A stretch of DNA of 64,000 nucleotides from Vibrio cyclitrophicus (GTDB lineage: Bacteria; Pseudomonadota; Gammaproteobacteria; Enterobacterales; Vibrionaceae), in the NCBI GenBank assembly GCA_023206055.1, contig CP065366.1, positions 2,666,001-2,730,000 on the forward strand, given 5' to 3'. Position 1 is the first letter of the stretch. Each line of letters begins with the position of its first letter. The position numbers and the translations under genes were made by a program. The notes beneath the pieces are model-generated. The model had not been told where the DNA came from. It saw nothing but the letters and a program-made list of their open reading frames with translations, and did not search any database. Positions 16,871 through 25,847 of this stretch are shown here, in pieces.

Positions 16871-18070
16871 CTACAGAGAAAGCACCACGCCAGCAATCGC
16901 TGCGCTCATTAAGTTGGCAAGCACACCTGCACAAATCGCTTTAAAACCGTATTGTGAGATGAAAGAACGACGCTCTGGTACCAAGCTGCCCAAGCCACCG
17001 ATTAGAATCGCCATGGTTGAGATGTTAGCAAAACCACATAGAGCAAAAGTCACGATCGCTTGTGAGTGTTCACTTAGCGCTTCTTTAGCATCCATTAGCT
17101 GGATGAAAGCCACGAACTCGTTCACGACAATCTTGTTACCGATCAATGAGCCGGCAACCACAGCCTCAGACCATGGCACACCGATCAGCCATGCAACGGG
17201 TGCGAACACATAACCTAGGATTAGCTCGAAGCTTAGGTTTACGCCAAACCAGCCACCAACAATACCTAATAAGCCATTCAGCATAGCAATCACACTGATA
17301 AAGGCTAGAAGTGTCGCACCCACCGCAACGGCAATACGAAGTCCAGACATAGCCCCATCTGCCATTGCCTCAACTACGTTTGTTGCTCGTGGAATTTCTA
17401 CATCAGACTCAATATTTTCTTGAGCGTCATCTGGGCTACCAGGAACTAAGATTTTAGCCATCAATAGACCGGCTGGTGCAGACATGAATGCCGCAGCGAT
17501 CAGAAAGTTTAGGTCAACACCTAGCGATGCATAACCCACTAGCGTGCCACCAGCGACAGAAGCCAAGCCACACACCATCACAGCAAACAGTTGTGAATCC
17601 GTCATGTGCTTTAGGTAAGGCTTAACCACCAATGGCGCTTCAATCATGCCAACAAAGATGTTGGCAGTCGCAGACAGTGACTCTGCACGACCTGTGCCCA
17701 AGAACTTCTGCAGCGCGCCACCGATAAGGTTGATCACCTTTGGCATAAAGCCGATGTGGTACAAACCCGAGATCAGTGCAGAGAAAAAGATAATGATGCC
17801 TAGAACGTTAATCGCGAAAACGAAACCGTTATTCGTAAGGCCACCAAATAGGAAGTTGATCCCCTCTTGACCGTAGTTGATCAAGCTAGATACCGCACCT
17901 GTGGCTGCATTCAACGCTTCTTTACCCATTGGTACATACAGAACCAACAGCGCGAATGAGATTTGTAATAAGAAAGCCAAAGAGACTGTTCTTAGTGGAA
18001 TATTTTTTCTGTCCGTAGATAGTAACCAAGCGGCAACTAAAATAGTGATAATTCCAAGTAGCGAAGCCAT
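16871..18070 (-). CDS. Concentrative nucleoside transporter (NupC/CNT family)
   Basis: A 399-residue membrane symporter importing nucleosides with a coupling ion. The CNT core is clear: INYGQEGINFLFGGL, ATANIFVGMIEAPLVVKPYL, NGLLGIVGGWFG, GNKIVVNEFVAF and FALCGFANISTMAILIGGLG. Compared with the structurally known V. cholerae CNT, the ribose-contacting Glu and Asn are kept, but the nucleobase segment usually GQTEAPLVV is GMIEAPLVV (Met142-Ile143), hinting at a different base preference. The start chosen is the ATG at MASLLGIITIL, nine bases after AGG; nearby TTG and ATG codons are alternatives. Monocistronic or read into the antiporter gene. Confidence 0.88.
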   Translation of the reverse strand: MASLLGIITILVAAWLLSTDRKNIPLRTVSLAFLLQISFALLVLYVPMGKEALNAATGAVSSLINYGQEGINFLFGGLTNNGFVFAINVLGIIIFFSALISGLYHIGFMPKVINLIGGALQKFLGTGRAESLSATANIFVGMIEAPLVVKPYLKHMTDSQLFAVMVCGLASVAGGTLVGYASLGVDLNFLIAAAFMSAPAGLLMAKILVPGSPDDAQENIESDVEIPRATNVVEAMADGAMSGLRIAVAVGATLLAFISVIAMLNGLLGIVGGWFGVNLSFELILGYVFAPVAWLIGVPWSEAVVAGSLIGNKIVVNEFVAFIQLMDAKEALSEHSQAIVTFALCGFANISTMAILIGGLGSLVPERRSFISQYGFKAICAGVLANLMSAAIAGVVLSL

Positions 18071-18275
18071 GTGCATCAACCTAAAAGTTGTAGATAGGAA
18101 AGGCGACGCATTCTATAGAGGAAATCGTTTGCGGCAAGTGGCGGTTGTTAACGTGATGTTGGGGTAATCACCTTTGAGTAATGATATAAATTAAGTTATT
18201 GAATTTTAATAATTAAGTTTGATTAAAAACCATACTTTTTCCATATGGAAATTATATTTATAGATTTGGAAACAG

Positions 18276-19220
18276 TTAACGATGCAGTTCAACGCAAGTT
18301 TTCAGGTTTTCATCCCAGTATGTCGGCGATCCAATATGATCTTTGATGAACTCAATCACCGCAGAAAGCTTCTTCGGCATGTTCTTTCGACTCGGATACA
18401 CGGCATAAAATGGCATTAATTGGCTAGCTCGCCATTCCGGCAAAACTTGGATTAATTTGCCCGTTCTAAACTCTTCCTTCACAAGGTAAGTTGCCAGATA
18501 AGCAACGCCCCACCCTGACACGGCTGCGTCTCGCACTGCCTCAGCTAAATCCACCGAGTAATCACCCGCCACTTTAACACTGAGGTTTTCTTGGCCATTA
18601 TCAAATGCCCAAGATGTGTAATCTCGCTCTCGGCTGCGATAGATAAGGCAGTTATGGTCTATCAGATCAGAAGGTACATGTGGAGTCCCAGCTTTAATCA
18701 GATAATCCGGCGATGCTGCCACCACAAACTGACTGTCTGCCAATCGCTGCGCAATATAACCTTCGGGCAAATCTTCGTTATTGGTGATCCAGAGATCCAA
18801 TCGCTCTTCAATCATATCCACTTTGTAGTCAAACAAATGCACTTCAATTCTGAGCTGAGGATAAAGCTGCCTGAGCTGATCAATCGCAGGAATGATGTGC
18901 AAAGTACCAAATGACTGCGACAACCCAACTCGCAATATTCCAGAGATGTCATCACGCTGGCTGTCCATATCCATTTGAGCCGCTTTTACCGTGTTAAACA
19001 GCTGCTCACAGTGCTGATAGAACACTTCTCCGGCTTCGGTCAACGTTAAGCTACGTGTGGTTCGTTGTACCAACTTGATGCCGATTGAGTCTTCAAGCAA
19101 AGCAACTTGCTTACTGATATGAGACACCGAAACGTTCAAGCTTTTTGCAGCACTGGTAAAGCCTTCATGCTTAATTAACGCATGGAATATCACCATCTGT
19201 GCAGCTCTATCTGTTAGCAC
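18276..19220 (-). CDS. LysR-family transcriptional regulator
   Basis: A 314-residue regulator. The N-terminal winged helix (about 1-60) shows FTSAAKSLNVSVSHISKQVALLEDSIGIKLVQRTTRSLTLTEAG, and residues 90-300 form the periplasmic-binding-like effector domain (LRVGLSQSFGTLHIIPAIDQLRQLYP). The start is GTG, with AGGTGG four to five bases upstream. It lies upstream of the nucleoside transporter on the same strand by about 205 bases, not divergent from a target, so the regulated gene and effector are not evident. Confidence 0.88.
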   Translation of the reverse strand: MLTDRAAQMVIFHALIKHEGFTSAAKSLNVSVSHISKQVALLEDSIGIKLVQRTTRSLTLTEAGEVFYQHCEQLFNTVKAAQMDMDSQRDDISGILRVGLSQSFGTLHIIPAIDQLRQLYPQLRIEVHLFDYKVDMIEERLDLWITNNEDLPEGYIAQRLADSQFVVAASPDYLIKAGTPHVPSDLIDHNCLIYRSRERDYTSWAFDNGQENLSVKVAGDYSVDLAEAVRDAAVSGWGVAYLATYLVKEEFRTGKLIQVLPEWRASQLMPFYAVYPSRKNMPKKLSAVIEFIKDHIGSPTYWDENLKTCVELHR

Positions 19221-19256
19221 AAGGCCACCTTCTTAAAATCTCTGAAATATAAAATC

Positions 19257-19283
19257 AAAAAGGACTCCGAAGAGTCCTTTAGT
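19257..19283 (-). terminator. Terminator after the mltB-family gene
   Basis: AAAGGACTC and GAGTCCTTT form a nine-base stem; on the minus strand it is followed by TTTTT. It separates the transglycosylase gene from the LysR gene. Confidence 0.85.
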
Positions 19284-19349
19284 TCGTTCTGCCTATGGTA
19301 GGCCAAATGCTATCAAAGCAAGCCATACCGACTAATAAAATTAAGCCTA

Positions 19350-20348
19350 CTAATCAAACTTAATTCTGTCTGCTAAGTGGCTAACTGCCAAAGCAAAGTA
19401 GTAAGAACGATTCCACTTCATTAACACATTGTAGTTGTTGTAAATGAGGTACGAACGACCCGCTTCGTCATCCGGCATAATCAACCAAGCTTTAATGTCT
19501 TCATCAAGCGTCGGCAGTGGGCGATCGTCGTAGCGCTTAATACCAAGTTCAGACCACTCTTTTAGGTACTTCGCTTTGTCTTCAGTTCGGCCTTGTAAAT
19601 CAATAGACACGGTTGACGGTACGTGAACCTGACGGCCCCAAGTGTACTTATCATCCCAACCTGATTGGCTAAGGTAATTGGCTGCCGAAGCAAACACATC
19701 TTCTTCAGTGCCCCAAATGTCTTTCTTACCGTCGCCATTACCATCAGCGGCAAACGCTAAGAATGAGCTTGGCATAAACTGAGGTTGCCCCATCGCCCCA
19801 GCCCAAGAGCCTTTCATCTCTTTTGGTGCAATATGGCCTTGATCAAGAATCTTCAACGCCGCCATTGCTTCGCTACGGAAAAACGCTTCTCTGCGACCTT
19901 CGTAAGCCATAGTCGTTAGAGCATCGATAACACTGTAGTTACCGGTGAACTTACCAAAGTTACTCTCAACACCCCATAGTGCGACAATGAATCTTGGTTG
20001 AACGCCATATTCATCACCAATACGCTTTAACGAAGTGTAATGCTTCTTATAAAGTGATCTGGCTTGCTTCACTTTCCAATCTGGTACCGCTCGTGGAATG
20101 TATTCATCCAGAGTCAGCTTCTTCTCAGGTTGGTTTTTGTCGGCTTTCACCGCTCTTGGCTTAAACGTTACACCATCAAAGGCTTCATCAATGATCGCTT
20201 CAGAAACGCCTTCTTCACGGCCTTGTTGCTTTAGTTTTTCTACATATTGTTCGAAGCTCAATTCTTCAGCGTGTACTGAGCTAATGGTCAGACTATTACC
20301 CAAAAGTAATGCCGACACAGCCAATATGGTTTTCGAAAATTTACTCAA
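19350..20348 (-). CDS. Lytic murein transglycosylase, MltB family (periplasmic)
   Basis: A 332-residue enzyme cleaving the MurNAc-GlcNAc bond of peptidoglycan to give 1,6-anhydro-muropeptides. A signal peptide ends near SSVHA-EELS without a lipobox Cys, so it is probably soluble in the periplasm rather than lipid-anchored. The catalytic Glu is in ALWGVESNFGKFTG; MGQPQFMPSSF, DGNGDGKKDIWGTEEDVFASAANYL and NYNVLMKWNRSYYFALAV follow as in MltB. The start is TTG, eight bases after GGAGG; an in-frame stop lies two codons upstream. It is 30 bases after ycgL, likely the same operon. Confidence 0.9.
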   Translation of the reverse strand: MSKFSKTILAVSALLLGNSLTISSVHAEELSFEQYVEKLKQQGREEGVSEAIIDEAFDGVTFKPRAVKADKNQPEKKLTLDEYIPRAVPDWKVKQARSLYKKHYTSLKRIGDEYGVQPRFIVALWGVESNFGKFTGNYSVIDALTTMAYEGRREAFFRSEAMAALKILDQGHIAPKEMKGSWAGAMGQPQFMPSSFLAFAADGNGDGKKDIWGTEEDVFASAANYLSQSGWDDKYTWGRQVHVPSTVSIDLQGRTEDKAKYLKEWSELGIKRYDDRPLPTLDEDIKAWLIMPDDEAGRSYLIYNNYNVLMKWNRSYYFALAVSHLADRIKFD

Positions 20349-20378
20349 CGATCATTCCTCCTTGAATTGAGGTGGATA

Positions 20379-20669
20379 TCACTCTTCGTCTTGAGATTTC
20401 TGTTGGGCTTTACGCTCTTTATGAAGCTCAAGTTCGTTAACTGGTGGTGGCGGAACCTGCAAAAAGAAACCATCAGTATTCAGTGATTCTTTCACTTTTT
20501 CGATGTTTACTTGAGCCAGTTTACGGCCATCCATTTTAATTACCATTACAAAACTAGGTTTACCAAACATTTGCATCAATGCGTCAGGAACTTGTGAAAA
20601 ATCATCCTTCTTAGGGATATAAAGGTATGTTCCTTCTTTCTTTGAGCTTTTATATATAGAACACAGCAT
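20379..20669 (-). CDS. ycgL: YcgL domain-containing protein
   Basis: A 96-residue protein of the YcgL (UPF0745) family, function unknown. It starts MLCSIYKSSKKEGTYLYI and has FVMVIKMDGRKLAQVNIEKV followed by GFFLQVPPPPVN, the family signature. In gammaproteobacteria ycgL commonly lies beside minC, as here (divergent, about 220 bases apart), and upstream of the transglycosylase gene. AAAGG lies six bases before the ATG. The C-terminus is charged and probably flexible. Confidence 0.87.
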   Translation of the reverse strand: MLCSIYKSSKKEGTYLYIPKKDDFSQVPDALMQMFGKPSFVMVIKMDGRKLAQVNIEKVKESLNTDGFFLQVPPPPVNELELHKERKAQQKSQDEE

Positions 20670-20889
20670 GACAAACCTTTTTAATTGATTATGACTACAA
20701 AACTCTCACTTGCGAGATCAATAGTTTATGTTAGGGAAATATTGAGAACAAAACGTCCATTTGACAACAAGATTACTTGCTGTGCTTGGTTTGGGAATAT
20801 AACATGATAAACCTAGTTTCAGGCAATGCCCTTTATTTTATTGATAAAGAAATTGTACCAATTCGCTATTGAGGTCCTGTAGTTTTTCG

Positions 20890-21552
20890 ATGTCTAGTAA
20901 CCCAGATCTAAAAGGTAGCAGCTTTACGCTATCTGTTTTGCACTTATCCGATGATCAAGTCGAAAATGCAGTGTCTTTTCTTCAAGAGAAGGTAGACCAA
21001 GCACCCACGTTTTTCGCAGCTGCGCCTGTTGTTATCAACATCAGCAAAGTCGCAGGCGATATCGATTTTGTGCAACTGAAAAATGGTATCTCTCAAGCGG
21101 GTATGATCCCGGTTGGCGTGGCTGGCTGCTCTGATAAGCGTATGCAAAATCTCGCGAAAGAAGCGGGCTTTGCTGTCATGACGGCAAGCAAGTCTCCGTC
21201 GCAAGCTCCAGCGAAGATGGCACCGATCAAGGTGATAAGGACCCCTATTCGTTCTGGTCAGCAGGTTTATGCGAAAGATGGCGATCTATTGATACTCAGC
21301 CATGTGAGTGCAGGCGCAGAAGTGATTGCCGATGGCAGCATCCATATTCATGGCACATTACGCGGCCGTGCGATTGCAGGTGCAAGTGGTCAAACTGAAG
21401 CAAAAATAATTTGTAATGATTTACAAGCCGAGCTGGTGTCCATTGCTGGAAATTACTGGCTCAGCGATCAAATTGAAAGCGAGTACTGGCAGAAGAAAAC
21501 CATGTTCAGTATGGCAAGCGATGTATTACACGTTGACGTCCTCGCAATATAA
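20890..21552 (+). CDS. minC: Septum site-determining protein MinC
   Basis: A 220-residue FtsZ assembly inhibitor. The N-terminal domain (about 1-105) precedes a linker with PAKMAPIKVIRTPIRSGQQVYA, and the C-terminal beta-helix (about 120-220) shows GDLLILSHVSAGAEVIADGSIHIHGTLRGRAIAGA, which binds MinD. The start is MSSNPDLKGSSF; seven upstream in-frame codons are not conserved. First gene of minCDE; 21 bases to minD. Confidence 0.96.
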   Translation: MSSNPDLKGSSFTLSVLHLSDDQVENAVSFLQEKVDQAPTFFAAAPVVINISKVAGDIDFVQLKNGISQAGMIPVGVAGCSDKRMQNLAKEAGFAVMTASKSPSQAPAKMAPIKVIRTPIRSGQQVYAKDGDLLILSHVSAGAEVIADGSIHIHGTLRGRAIAGASGQTEAKIICNDLQAELVSIAGNYWLSDQIESEYWQKKTMFSMASDVLHVDVLAI

Positions 21553-21573
21553 GAGAAATAAAAGGAAAAAATA

Positions 21574-22386
21574 ATGGCACGCATTATCGTTGTAACGTCA
21601 GGTAAAGGCGGGGTAGGCAAAACGACCTCTAGTGCAGCTATTGCCTCAGGTCTGGCTTTAAAAGGGAAGAAAACCGCAGTTATCGACTTTGATATCGGTC
21701 TGCGTAACCTAGATTTAATCATGGGTTGTGAGCGTCGTGTTGTTTACGATTTCGTTAACGTTATCAATGGTGAAGCAACGCTGAACCAAGCGATGATCAA
21801 AGACAAGCGCACAGAAAACCTATTCATTCTCCCGGCTTCTCAAACTCGTGATAAAGACGCACTAACCAAAGACGGTGTTCGTCGCGTATTTGATGAATTG
21901 GATGAGATGGGCTTTGATTTCATCATCTGTGATTCTCCTGCGGGTATCGAGCAAGGCGCTCTAATGGCGTTGTACTTTGCTGATGAAGCGATTGTAACGA
22001 CCAACCCTGAAGTCTCTTCTGTACGCGACTCAGACCGCATTCTAGGTATTCTTGACTCTAAATCTCGTCGTTCTGAAGACGGTTTAGAGCCAGTGAAAAC
22101 TCACCTTCTACTGACTCGCTACAACCCAGCACGCGTAACTCAAGGTGAGATGCTGAGTGTAGAAGACGTTGAAGAGATCCTACACATCTCTCTACTGGGC
22201 GTGATTCCAGAGAGCCAAGCGGTACTGAACGCATCGAACAAGGGTGTTCCAGTTATCTTTGACGAAGCAACCGACGCAGGTATGGCTTACAATGATACTG
22301 TAGAGCGACTACTAGGTAGCCAAGTGGACTTCCGTTTCTTAACGGAGCAGAAGAAAGGCATCTTCAAAAGACTGTTCGGGGGCTAA
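21574..22386 (+). CDS. minD: Septum site-determining protein MinD
   Basis: A 270-residue membrane-associated ATPase that recruits MinC to the poles. The deviant Walker A motif is GKGGVGKTTSS near residue 10; DFDIGLRNLDLIMGCERRVVYD and FIICDSPAGIEQGA follow. The C-terminal amphipathic helix KKGIFKRLFGG is the membrane-targeting sequence. Six bases separate it from minE. Length and motifs are fully normal. Confidence 0.98.
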   Translation: MARIIVVTSGKGGVGKTTSSAAIASGLALKGKKTAVIDFDIGLRNLDLIMGCERRVVYDFVNVINGEATLNQAMIKDKRTENLFILPASQTRDKDALTKDGVRRVFDELDEMGFDFIICDSPAGIEQGALMALYFADEAIVTTNPEVSSVRDSDRILGILDSKSRRSEDGLEPVKTHLLLTRYNPARVTQGEMLSVEDVEEILHISLLGVIPESQAVLNASNKGVPVIFDEATDAGMAYNDTVERLLGSQVDFRFLTEQKKGIFKRLFGG

Positions 22387-22392
22387 TACGCA

Positions 22393-22656
22393 ATGTCATT
22401 ACTAGAGTTTTTCAGACCACAGAAAAAGACAACTGCAAACCTAGCCAAAGAACGTTTGCAGATCATTGTTGCAGAGCGACGCAGTCATGACGACCCAGCG
22501 CCGTCTTACCTGCCGCAACTAAAAGAAGACATCTTGAAGTGTATTGCCAAGTACGTTGAGGTCGATCCATCAATGGTTGATCTGACTTTCGAACACAAAG
22601 ATGATGACATCTCAGTACTAGAGCTGAATGTTAAGCTTCCAGAAGAAGATCGATAG
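22393..22656 (+). CDS. minE: Cell division topological specificity factor MinE
   Basis: An 87-residue protein that stimulates MinD ATPase and drives Min oscillation. It begins MSLLEFFRPQKKTTANLAKERLQIIVAERR, containing the membrane-binding N-terminus and the MinD-contact helix, followed by the dimerising beta domain (ISVLELNVKLPEEDR). Last gene of minCDE, with a terminator 50 bases downstream. Confidence 0.97.
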   Translation: MSLLEFFRPQKKTTANLAKERLQIIVAERRSHDDPAPSYLPQLKEDILKCIAKYVEVDPSMVDLTFEHKDDDISVLELNVKLPEEDR

Positions 22657-22704
22657 CCTTTCTTAACAAGATAGACAGGCATACGCTTGCTTATATTGAT
22701 CGAA

Positions 22705-22738
22705 TAAAAAAAGAGAGCCTAGGCTCTCTTTTTTTATC
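22705..22738. terminator. Bidirectional terminator between minE and rnd
   Basis: AAAAGAGAGCCTAGGCTCTCTTTT is a perfect palindrome flanked by an A-run and a T-run, so it can stop minCDE from the left and rnd from the right. Confidence 0.93.
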
Positions 22739-22784
22739 TGCAGTTTATAGCTGTAACTAAGTTAGATTTTATAACAGCAAGCGG

Positions 22785-23903
22785 TTATTTGATCGCTTTA
22801 CTCAGCTTTTCGCCAACCACATCTAAACGCCAGCCTTGCATAACATCAGGTAGCTTTTCAGGGTTACGTTGGTGTTTCCAAACCCAGCTTAACACTTGAT
22901 TAAGTTGCTTCTTCGATGCCAAAAACTCGGTCGCTAAACCGCTATGTTGTGATGCTGTTTTCACTTCATCTTTCAACACCTTGAAAAGCTGCTTGTAGCC
23001 AGGAAAATCCATTAGACGTTCCACTGGTGCTGGGTACTCTTCTTCTGGTGTATGTTCAGCTAATTTAACGATTGAGCTGATCTTCGCACCATGGCGACGA
23101 ACAGAGCGGTAATCGAAACCTTCCTGTTCCATGTGCTTAGGATCTTTCATCGCGAAACGCGCCACAGCCCATAAGTCTTGCTCTTTGAAGACAAAATTCA
23201 GTGCTAAATCGCGCTTGATTGCTTCTTTTAGACGCCAAGTTGCTAGCGGTCGTAAGATCGCTAGCTGCTTAGGTTTAAGCTGCCACGCCCCTTTAATATC
23301 AAGGTAGGCAGTGTCTGGGTTTACTTTACGAATGCGTTTGGCAACTTGTAAATCAGACTCTTGTTGAGCCGCTTCCCACCAGCCAGCTTCCATCACTTTT
23401 TCTAGAAGCTTGTTGTACATTGGCATTAGGTAATGCACGTCTGCCGCTGCGTAGTCCAATTGCTTTTGAGAAAGCGGACGCGCCAGCCAGTCGGTGCGAG
23501 ATTCACTCTTATCGAGATCGACACCGACAAACTCTGAAACCAGAGCAGCAAAGCCCGTTGATAAGCCATGACCTAAGAAAGCCGCCATGATCTGAGTATC
23601 AACCATTGGTGTTGGTGTACAGCCAAATGCGTTTTGGAACACTTCCAAATCTTCGCCGCAAGCGTGCAGCACTTTCAGAACAGAGGTGTCTTTCAACAAT
23701 CCAACAAATGGTGTCATTTCACCAAGAGCAATAGGGTCAATCAGTGACAGCGTTTCACCATCAAATAACTGAATCAAGCCTAATTGAGGGTAATAGGTTC
23801 TTGTACGAACAAACTCCGTATCAAGCATAACGACATCGGCTTCACGTGCTTGTTGGCAAACTCGCTCAAGGTCTTTCAATTGGGTAATGATTTGATAATC
23901 CAC
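22785..23903 (-). CDS. rnd: Ribonuclease D
   Basis: A 372-residue 3'-5' exoribonuclease taking part in tRNA 3' maturation. The DEDDy exonuclease motifs are visible: VVMLDTEFVRT (Asp, Glu), LHACGEDLEVF (Asp) and QLDYAAADVHYL (Tyr, Asp). An HRDC-type helical region follows from about 205 (KQLAILRPLATWRLKEA). The start is taken at the GTG of VDYQIITQ, where homologues start; a GTG four codons earlier (23915) is an alternative. The gene faces minE across a shared terminator and follows fadD, as in enterobacteria. Confidence 0.94.
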   Translation of the reverse strand: MDYQIITQLKDLERVCQQAREADVVMLDTEFVRTRTYYPQLGLIQLFDGETLSLIDPIALGEMTPFVGLLKDTSVLKVLHACGEDLEVFQNAFGCTPTPMVDTQIMAAFLGHGLSTGFAALVSEFVGVDLDKSESRTDWLARPLSQKQLDYAAADVHYLMPMYNKLLEKVMEAGWWEAAQQESDLQVAKRIRKVNPDTAYLDIKGAWQLKPKQLAILRPLATWRLKEAIKRDLALNFVFKEQDLWAVARFAMKDPKHMEQEGFDYRSVRRHGAKISSIVKLAEHTPEEEYPAPVERLMDFPGYKQLFKVLKDEVKTASQHSGLATEFLASKKQLNQVLSWVWKHQRNPEKLPDVMQGWRLDVVGEKLSKAIK

Positions 23904-23940
23904 AAAAACTCTCACAGGTTTCTATTTGATCGCCGGATAC

Positions 23941-23968
23941 AAAAATGCCGACATTAACTGTCGGCATT
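23941..23968 (-). terminator. Terminator after fadD
   Basis: ATGCCGACA and TGTCGGCAT flank TTAAC; the minus strand continues with TTTTT. Confidence 0.9.
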
Positions 23969-24046
23969 CTAACACCATTTTTCAGCGCTCGCTTAGTTTA
24001 AGCGCCTCAATGGTTATGGTGTAGTACTTTCTCGTCAACGAGCTAA

Positions 24047-25741
24047 TTATTCGCTAGCGCGTTTCGCAAGTTCTGCATCGTTTTCTTCACGCAGTACGCG
24101 TCGTAAGATCTTACCTACGTTAGTCTTTGGAAGATCATCTCTGAACTCGACTAATTTAGGGATCTTGTAACCCGTTAGGTGCTCACGACAGTGCGCGATA
24201 ATATCTTCTTTGGTCAGGCTAGGGTCACGCTTAACCACGTAGATCTTAACCAACTCACCAGACACTTCGTGAGGTTGACCGATAGCCGCCACTTCTAACA
24301 CTTTGCCATGCAGAGCCACGACGTCTTCAATCTCGTTCGGGTAGACGTTGAATCCAGACACAAGAATCATGTCTTTCTTACGGTCAACGATGTATAGCAA
24401 GCCTTCTTCGTCAAACTTGACGATGTCACCTGTCGATAACCAACCGTCTTGATCGATCACTTCTTTAGTCGCTTCAGGGCGCTGCCAGTAACCTTGCATC
24501 ACTTGAGGTCCACGAACTTGTAGCTCGCCCACTTGGTCATTAGCAATAACCTTGCCTTCATCATCAACAATACGAACCTCTGTCGATGGTACTGGTAGGC
24601 CGATAGCACCAGTGTAGTCTTTGAGGTCGTATGGGTTACCTGTTACCAATGGTGAGCATTCGGTTAAGCCATAGCCTTCCAATAGGTGAATGCCTGTTGC
24701 TTTCTTCCATTGCTCAGCAACAGCGCGTTGAACCGCCATGCCACCGCCAACAGATAGGCGTAGGTTACTGAAATCCAATTCGTGGAAATCTTCGTTATTA
24801 ACTAGCGCATTAAACAGTGTGTTTACACCGGTAATCGCGGTAAACGGCACCTTTTGCAGCTCTTTAATAAAGCCAGGAATATCACGAGGGTTAGTAATTA
24901 AAAGGTTACGACCACCCATCTCAACAAACAGTAAGCAGTTTACCGTCAGTGCAAATACGTGGTAAAGCGGTAATGCCGTTACAACCAACTCGCGGCCTTC
25001 TTGCAGAACAGGACCGTAAGCCCCTTTAGCTTGAAGTACGTTCGCAATCATATTGCGGTGCGTTAGGATTGCGCCCTTCGCTACACCCGTTGTTCCACCC
25101 GTGTACTGAAGGAACGCAATGTCATCACCCGCCATGAACGGCTTCACATATTGAAGACGACGACCTTTGTGCAGCGCTTTTCTGAATGAGATAGCACCCG
25201 GCAGATCATACTTAGGCACCATGCCTTTTACGTATTTCACTACGAAGTCGACAATTGTACCTTTCGCGCGTGGCAGCATTTGCCCTAGGCTAGTTAGAAC
25301 TACGTGTTTAACCGGCGTGTTATCAACGACTTTCTCTAGCGTGCTCGCAAAATTAGATACGATAACAATCGCCTTTGCACCAGAATCGTTCAGTTGATGT
25401 TCAAGCTCACGAGGTGTGTACAGTGGGTTGACGTTCACTGCAATCATACCGGCACGCAATACACCAAACAGTGCAATTGGGTATTGCAGTAGGTTTGGCA
25501 TCATTAGCGCGACGCGATCGCCCTTCTTCAGTTTCAAGTCATTCTGTAGGTAAGCAGCGAAAGCACGGCTGCGCTCTTCAAGCTTACGGAATGTCATAAT
25601 CGAGCCCATGTTCTCGAATGCAGGTTGGTCCGCGTACTTCTGTACCGACTGTTCAAACATTTCTACAAGAGATGGGTACTGATCTGGGTTGATCGTTTCT
25701 GGTACGTCACTTGGATAACGTGAAAGCCAAGGTTTATCCAC
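24047..25741 (-). CDS. fadD: Long-chain-fatty-acid--CoA ligase
   Basis: A 564-residue inner-membrane-associated acyl-CoA synthetase that activates imported fatty acids for beta-oxidation. The AMP-binding signature is LQYTGGTTGVAKGAILTHRN; LEGYGLTECSPLVTGNP, DGWLSTGDIVKFDEEG and DRKKDMILVSGFNVYPNEIE follow, with the catalytic Lys in KTNVGKILRRVLRE near the C-terminus. The start is GTG seven bases after GAGGAG. The rnd-fadD-(slp)-tsaB order matches enterobacteria. A FadR site would be expected upstream but none was clear by eye. Confidence 0.96.
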   Translation of the reverse strand: MDKPWLSRYPSDVPETINPDQYPSLVEMFEQSVQKYADQPAFENMGSIMTFRKLEERSRAFAAYLQNDLKLKKGDRVALMMPNLLQYPIALFGVLRAGMIAVNVNPLYTPRELEHQLNDSGAKAIVIVSNFASTLEKVVDNTPVKHVVLTSLGQMLPRAKGTIVDFVVKYVKGMVPKYDLPGAISFRKALHKGRRLQYVKPFMAGDDIAFLQYTGGTTGVAKGAILTHRNMIANVLQAKGAYGPVLQEGRELVVTALPLYHVFALTVNCLLFVEMGGRNLLITNPRDIPGFIKELQKVPFTAITGVNTLFNALVNNEDFHELDFSNLRLSVGGGMAVQRAVAEQWKKATGIHLLEGYGLTECSPLVTGNPYDLKDYTGAIGLPVPSTEVRIVDDEGKVIANDQVGELQVRGPQVMQGYWQRPEATKEVIDQDGWLSTGDIVKFDEEGLLYIVDRKKDMILVSGFNVYPNEIEDVVALHGKVLEVAAIGQPHEVSGELVKIYVVKRDPSLTKEDIIAHCREHLTGYKIPKLVEFRDDLPKTNVGKILRRVLREENDAELAKRASE

Positions 25742-25811
25742 GATGTTACTCCTCGTTTATCAGCTGACGACTGCTTCGCCGCTTTTTATCATTGCGGTAT
25801 TACAGCACAGC

Positions 25812-25831
25812 TTTAGTGCATGAGCACTAAA
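25812..25831. repeat. 8-bp inverted repeat upstream of fadD
   Basis: TTTAGTGC and GCACTAAA flank ATGA, between the alpha/beta hydrolase stop and the fadD start. Without a T-run it could be a weak terminator or a protein-binding site in the fadD promoter. Confidence 0.4.
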
Positions 25832-25847
25832 AGGCTCAAACACTTGT

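Noticed and set aside
20340..20365. Four-codon minigene (ATG ATC GTT GAG TAA) overlapping the transglycosylase TTG start
   Set aside because: Its ATG is one base from GGAGG, too close for initiation, whereas the TTG has ideal eight-base spacing.
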